A stretch of DNA of 64,000 nt from Cycas panzhihuaensis (lineage: Eukaryota > Cycadophyta), in assembly GCA_023213395.1 (NCBI GenBank), contig CM041465.1, positions 173,173,741-173,237,740 on the forward strand, read 5' to 3'. The notes beneath the pieces are model-generated. The model had not been told where the DNA came from, did no database searches, and worked only from the letters and a program-made list of their open reading frames with translations. Positions within the stretch are counted from its first letter, which is position 1; every line of letters starts with the position of its first letter. Position numbers and translations under genes: made by a program. This document shows, in pieces, positions 59,190 through 64,000 of the stretch.

Positions 59190-59194
59190 GTCCA

Positions 59195-60802
59195 GGCATA
59201 AAGTTGGGGGGGGGGAAGAATATGGCTGTGTTCCATGATACGCATCCAAACATTAGTGGATGGTACAAAATAAGTGTGGGATGATCATGTACTAAGCATC
59301 CTTTTTGTACATAAGAGTAGTATTGTATTCAATTTTGCTATAATGATATAAACAACACATTGGAGGATGTTTGTTTGTATATTCATCGGTACCATTATTT
59401 GTGTTGAATGTTGTATATAAAATTGCATGATAATGATGTTATTACATTCAAATTCTTTCTATCATTTTCTTCCTAGAAGGACTCGGTGTGCAATGAACAA
59501 ACACAATGATGTTTGGAATTTGTCCAAAATGCTTTAATATCTTCAAATGATGAGCAATATTGCTGGTTATCACAAAATAAAGCTACTTGAGATGTAGTCC
59601 TTATGTGATTCCTTCCTTAGTGCAAAATAAATAAATTTTTAAAAGCACTAAGTAAGCTTTTGCAATGCTAACATGATAAAAAGACACTTCAAGATCACAA
59701 TGATCCTACCACACACCAAAAAAATTCATTTTTATTGATGCTTTTGTGCTTTTGGGGCATTTTGTAGACTTAGGACACCATATAGGGAGCCTAATAATGA
59801 CTACAATGATTAAACTTGCACTCTTGAAGCAAAAAAGTCACTAAAAATTTGTACATTAGACACCAAAAGTACATGCAATTTTTTTTTATGTGCATTGGTG
59901 TGATTAGCTCTAAAGAAAAAAGCAATTTTTCACTTTAAAACAATAAAAAAGTGACTTAAAAACGAACTTTAAGAAAGTGTCAAAGATTAAAAAGAGTATA
60001 TTCACTAGAATATTTTGATTTTTATAACCTAAAATTGAAACACTATACAATAAAATCAAATTTGTTTTTACTGTTTTGAACGTCAACGGTGTTCGACTAT
60101 CAGACAAAAAAAAAATTGATCAAACCAATCGATGTCCAATCGAAATGCAAATCTGGGAGTAAATCTCACATATGCAAATGTCGTCAGGAGGATTGTGCAG
60201 GTTAGATGATGTTCGCCTGTGTCAAATGGAGCTGCTAGTGATGATGCATGTGAAACAAAGAACAAGAGATGAATGCAGGACATGAAAATGAACACAAGTC
60301 ACTAGGAAATAGTGAATGAACAAAAATCACCAAACAAAGAGCAGGTGTTGCCTAAAATGAGATAGTGAGCAGTTTGCTAGCAAAAAACTATGCCTAACAG
60401 ATTATGGAGATGCTAAGGTGAGGAAAAACACCCAAGACAGAGCCGCCCAACAAGGACTGTCAACACAAATTTTGAGTAGATTGCTCTTAGTAAAGAACTA
60501 GCAAACCAATGCCCAACACGAGGAGGAAGACCCCCAAATACATAAAAAAAATTCTTCAGTCTTGAAATGAGAGATAGACCAACACATTAAAAAAAAAAAA
60601 ATCTTCTTCCTACCTATAAATCTAAAACACAAATAAGAATTTTTTTTTTTTTCAATATTCAATTGAAAAAAAAAATTCTAAATATCAGAGTTGAGAGAGC
60701 AGTAAGCCTTCGTTGGATCGCCTTCGTATGGCGAAGGTCATCACCAAAGAGGAGCAACAACAACTAACCTTTAACTAAAAAAATGAAACCCCAAAAAGCT
60801 AG
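59195..60802. other. Non-coding repeat debris, including the rest of the gypsy B 3' LTR
   Basis: AT-rich sequence starting with a G9 run (about 59207-59215). The first few hundred bases should complete the LTR begun at 51922, but I cannot place its end. Several long A/T homopolymers lie at 59880-60110 and 60570-60680. I see no gene. Confidence 0.5.
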
Positions 60803-61430
60803 AGCTCAGATACTAAAATGAGAAAGGGGATCTAGTTAGGGATCATGAAGGACAAGCAAATTAACAAGTATACCCATAAGAAATTAGAGCACAAGCACAA
60901 AAGCACACAAGAAGATGGAGGAGGAGGAATTGATCCACTCTCCAAGTAACTTAGATTAATCTCAACAACATAACAATACACTCATCCCTCACTCTATATT
61001 CTATACAAGAGAGAATGGCCTCTATACATAGATGAGAGAGCTCCCCTTAGGTCACCACATATTCAACAAGTGTCAAACATGCATCAACTGGTGCAAACAT
61101 GCCAAAGAGGGGGGAGGGAGTCATTGACCCTTCAAGTTACTATTGAAAAAGACATATGCATGAGGTGATAAAAGATGTAAGCAAAAAATGAATAAAAGGA
61201 TGAAGTATGTACAAACACATAAAAGACAACATAGCTTATGGGAAATTATCATCTCCAATTATTGTAATAGGTATGAATACATACTTATAGTACATAGTCA
61301 CCTCACGGTTGTTCAATCATACATGCGAACCGTTATAACTACCACTAAGGTGATACATGGATGTGTGCATATGCACACACCTTAATGACACTAATTTAAT
61401 ATTACATAATAGAGTTAAGAGGGTCTCCTA
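60803..61430 (-). repeat. Possible minus-strand LTR with adjacent primer-binding site
   Basis: On the minus strand, TTAGTATCTGAGCT at 60803-60816 resembles a tRNA-Met-type primer site, like that of E0. The sequence upstream of it ends CTTTCTCA, a possible LTR end at 60819. A TATA-like stretch (CTATGTATAGAGG) lies near 61025-61040. The far edge and any coding body are not recognisable, so this is a tentative call. Confidence 0.3.
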
Positions 61431-61500
61431 ACATTACTCAACACACCACATTAAACATTACTTCTAACAAACCCCAATAATGTTTAATTACATCAACAGA

Positions 61501-61730
61501 CCAGGGTTAACACTCTCTCATCAATATAGGAATCATCTATCTTCCCAGGGTTAACACTCTCTCATCAATATAGGAACGTCAAATCAACACACACTAGGGA
61601 TAACACCCTTTTACCAACGTAGGAATCATCTATCTTCCCAGGGTTAACACTCTCTCATCAATATAGGAACGTCACATCAACACACACTAGGGATAACACC
61701 CTTTTACCAATGTAGGAATCATCTATCTTC
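61501..61730. repeat. Tandem repeat array of alternating 44- and 49-bp units
   Basis: Five related units start at about 61501, 61545, 61594, 61638 and 61687. Type A holds CAGGGTTAACACTCTCTCA, type B TAGGGATAACACCCTTTTA, and both share ...ATAGGAA or GTAGGAA. The A+B pair forms a 93-bp higher-order unit present twice, with one to three differences between copies. Confidence 0.9.
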
Positions 61731-61793
61731 TCCAAAATAAGACAAGCGTCGTCTGCCTTCTCTAACTATGCTAGAGTCTCCACCTTGTACAAG

Positions 61794-61979
61794 CTATATC
61801 TTGAAGCTACGCCAACCAATTCTTGTTAATGTCTGCATAAGGCAAGCTCCATCTACTAGATTGCATGGGTACCTAGCCGTTGTAACTACTAATTCTATAG
61901 GAAACTGCTTTGGATCCACAATTCTATTAGCATCTATCAATGCCATCCCAAAAATATACCAAACTACCTGGCCAACCAA
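61794..61979 (-). other. Short minus-strand open frame, unknown
   Basis: 61 codons (from MVGQVVWYIFGMAL to TRIGWRSFKI) have a composition that looks protein-like (DPKQFPIELVVTTARYP). The frame runs in both directions into stops within 30 codons. I do not recognise it. It may be a decayed transposon ORF next to the tandem array, or chance. The rest of 61731-62182 shows nothing else. Confidence 0.25.
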
Positions 61980-62182
61980 ATGAGTTGACTACAAGAGTAG
62001 CAAGTGGATCCTACAGAGTTAACAGTAGCTTCTCTTCTTTAAGCCTCCACACTCCAAGTTCATCAACAAGTAGCTCCGCTTGAAGTCTCTAACACTGATC
62101 TCTTCAAGCTTTTCACTATCATCACCTGGAGTCTCAAACTCTAAGCTCTACAAAGTTTCTGATGATCTTTGAAACTTTCGTA

Positions 62183-62386
62183 TGTTAGAATAATGTTTTA
62201 TCTGGGTTAGTAATATACATTATGATGTATATTTAATTAATGAGGGTTATGTGGCAGCCCCTCTTTGTTGTAAGATTGACAAGCGGCTTACATGTAGTAA
62301 GCGGTTATTAAATGTCTTTGTATTTATTGAGAGACAATCACTCGAATAATCAATGAATCAATCTCATTCTTTGAGTGTTTTCTTCA
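62183..62386 (+). repeat. 5' LTR of copia-G
   Basis: 204 bp, TGTTAGAATAATG...TTTTCTTCA, with TATATTTAA at 62228-62236. Confidence 0.9.
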
Positions 62387-62398
62387 TGGTATCAAAGC
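62387..62398 (+). promoter_or_regulatory. Primer-binding site of copia-G (tRNA-iMet, one mismatch)
   Basis: TGGTATCAAAGC follows the LTR directly. One base differs from the usual TGGTATCAGAGC. Confidence 0.88.
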
Positions 62399-62990
62399 AG
62401 GAGTTTGGATAAGGGCTATTGAGGCTAGAAAATTTATGTACGATTGTGTACAGAAATGTATGGACTCGAAAATTTCAAAGTGCTCAATTTTTCCTAAAAT
62501 TTGGCCAACAGGACCGTTTTGAAGACTACATCATTTCCTTCCAAAGCCCTGACTCAAAATTTCTTCATCTGGATGGTGTTTTGCTTGATTTTCAGTTGTA
62601 TGCGGATTTCAAGGTATTTGTGCAAGTTTCTCTCAAATAATGCATTTAATTTGGGTAAAATCTCTCTAATTTTCTTCCTCAATCTGTGACAATCATTTTG
62701 CATATAATTTTGAAGGGCTTGACTGGAGATCTGTGAAGTTTTAAGCATTTTTTGCTCAAAACCTTAGCCGCATACCTTTGATTTCAGGCCAGATTTAGAG
62801 CAAACTAGTGAAGATCTTCAAAAGTTTTTTACATATTTGGAATCTTCATCTCAAAACCTTTCTTTTGAGCCCAATTTCACTTCATTCCATACATATGTAC
62901 TTTTGTATGGATTTCCATACAATTGTGCGGCTAGTCAAACTCAAAACCTAAATCACATTCTAATAACTTCTTTCTCCTTCTTTTTCCAAG
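62399..62990 (+). other. Leader of copia-G with two GTAC-rich clusters
   Basis: GTAC/GTATGG words cluster at 62436-62465 and 62886-62930, the same two positions as in the other family-A leaders. No ORF of note. Confidence 0.6.
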
Positions 62991-64000
62991 ATGGCCTCCT
63001 CTATTCTGACTCTCAGTGAACAAGATAAACTTACTGCACTAAATTACCATGTCTAGAAGATTAAAGTTGAAAGCCTTCTAAAAGCAAAAAATGCTTGGGA
63101 CATAGCTACAGGGAAGGAGAAGAGACCTGCTGATGTTGCCGACCAACCCAACTGGGATGATAGGAACAATTATGGTGTCATAACATTAAAATTGTCCATT
63201 TCAGATTCCTTATTATTGTACGTTGAAGGAGTGAATTTTGCTGAAGAAATCTGGAAGGTGTATGCTAACCATTATAGTCAAAAGAATGAAGCCAAGATAA
63301 TAGCTTTGAAAGAAGAACTATATAAAATTCATATGAGAGAGAAAAAGTGTTTTTTAATTTGTTCATAAGATAACATCTATTAGAAATGATTTGATTAGTG
63401 CAGAGCAAACCTTCTAAAATTAGAACTTGTCCAAATGATTGTCAACAAGCTTCCAAAGTCATTTGATAATATGGTAAATACCACAACCAATAACAATCAA
63501 ACTACAACAATGACTCTTGATACTCTAACAAATCTTCTACTAAGACAGGAACAAAGAAATAAAAGATACAAGGAAGAATCAAAAATTGAAGAAGCATTCT
63601 TATCCAGACTCAACTTCGGAACCAAAGGACGAGGACAACCTTCCTTCAAAGGTCACATCCAAGCACCTGACACCAGAGATCAATCTAGAGGAAGATGGCA
63701 AAATAAGAAAGGCAGAGGAAGATTGGTTCCACGAAGAGACTCCAGGTTATGTTTCAATTGTGGAAGACTAGGGCACTTTTCTAGCAATTGTTGAGCCCTT
63801 GATGTGTGCTATCATTGTGACAAGGAGGACGCTATCCCTACCAATGTTGTCAAAGGCGAGCTGAAATTCAGGGAGGGAAATGGCTTACAAGAAATTATAG
63901 CAAAGAGCAAAGCAACCCTAAAGAAAAAGAAGAAGAAGAAGAGACAACCTTCGTAGTTGCACTCGCCACTTGCACCAAAGACAAAGATGTCTGGTACATT
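62991..64000 (+). pseudogene. Copia Gag and protease start, copia-G
   Basis: ATG 62991 (MASSILTLSEQDKL) starts a UBN2-type Gag: LLKAKNAWDIATGKEKR, GVITLKLSISDSLLLY, then a frameshift near 63350 and recovery at 63435 (IVNKLPKSFDNMVN). The RG-rich tail is followed by a good knuckle (CFNCGRLGHFSSNC, 63750-63792), a TGA, and a second, frame-shifted knuckle (CYHCDKE) near 63810. An E/K-rich linker leads to VALATCTKDKDVWYI at the window edge, where the protease D-S-G would follow. Stops at 63055 (a TAG) and 63793 show it is broken. Confidence 0.92.

Larger units (their letters stand above)
62183..64000 (+). mobile_element. Ty1/copia element copia-G (family A), 5' half, cut by window end
   Basis: 5' LTR 62183-62386, primer site, leader and Gag up to the protease start. 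LTR start TGTTAGAATAATG, ATG context and Gag sequence place it with copia-1 and copia-2. Its 3' half lies beyond the window. Confidence 0.93.

Noticed and set aside
59207-59215. G9 run and other poly-G/poly-A runs as functional signals
   Set aside because: Homopolymers at repeat edges are common in plant repeats and also prone to assembly error. Nothing links them to function.
61501-61730. CRISPR-like array
   Set aside because: Units are contiguous related tandem repeats without unique spacers, in a plant genome.
61794-61979. Minus-strand 61-codon frame as a host gene exon
   Set aside because: No recognisable family, no splice-site context I can defend, and surrounded by stops and a tandem array. 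Kept only as a low-confidence feature.
59195-62182. Resumption of E2 gag/protease after gypsy B
   Set aside because: Expected if the nest were simple, but no gypsy Gag or protease coding is recognisable there on the minus strand.

Overview
This window is plant nuclear DNA made almost wholly of nested LTR retrotransposons. It is AT-rich. Every recognisable reading frame is a Ty1/copia or Ty3/gypsy polyprotein. I see no host gene, tRNA, rRNA, CRISPR array or bacterial feature. Chromodomain gypsy elements, tRNA-iMet primed copia elements and large Tat-like gypsy elements in deep nests point to a large-genome seed plant. A conifer or other gymnosperm is possible, but the sequence alone does not settle the species.

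Layout. (1) 1-3740 (- strand) is a gypsy element (E0) with gag, protease, RT and RNase H, cut by the window edge. Its 5' LTR (3741-3916 plus 8839-9042) is split by a family-A copia element (copia-1, 3917-8838). (2) 9240-9674 (-) is the pol 3' end of a second gypsy element (E1), which appears to share that LTR. E1 pol is broken by a chromodomain gypsy element (E2, -). The 3' LTR of E2 (9675-10026 plus 15345-15402) holds copia-D (10027-15344, -, target duplication AATAT), and its pol runs 15420-18217. (3) From 18218 a large Tat-like gypsy element (B, +) begins. Its 5' LTR holds the family-C copia C1 (18513-23108, duplication TAGAC). Its gag/protease region holds the nearly intact family-A copia-2 (25679-30859, duplication GAAAG). 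Its RT/RNase H junction holds family-C copia C2 (33935-49046). C2 itself holds a complete 10.4-kb Tat-like gypsy element, G2 (35852-46279). (4) After C2 the gypsy pol resumes (49047-49526), followed by a third ORF and a 3' LTR (from 51922). That LTR is split by family-C copia C3 (52072-59189, duplication GTCCA). (5) 59195-62182 is non-coding repeat debris with a 44-49 bp tandem array. (6) 62183-64000 is the 5' half of another family-A copia element (copia-G), cut by the window end.

Relative order from nesting: E1, then E2, then B, then C2, then G2, a stack five deep. LTR comparison by eye suggests that C1 and C3 are young (about 1% LTR difference) and that copia-2 and copia-D are older (roughly 5-8%).

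The most unusual structures are these: the Tat-like family has a second Gag-like domain between protease and RT and a third ORF ending in a coiled coil; the two ends of gypsy B carry non-matching LTRs although its coding sequence is almost continuous; the family-A leaders carry paired GTAC-rich clusters; and family-C LTRs carry long near-perfect palindromes. All polyproteins here except short stretches are broken, so nothing in the window looks autonomously active as written. Copia-2 comes closest.
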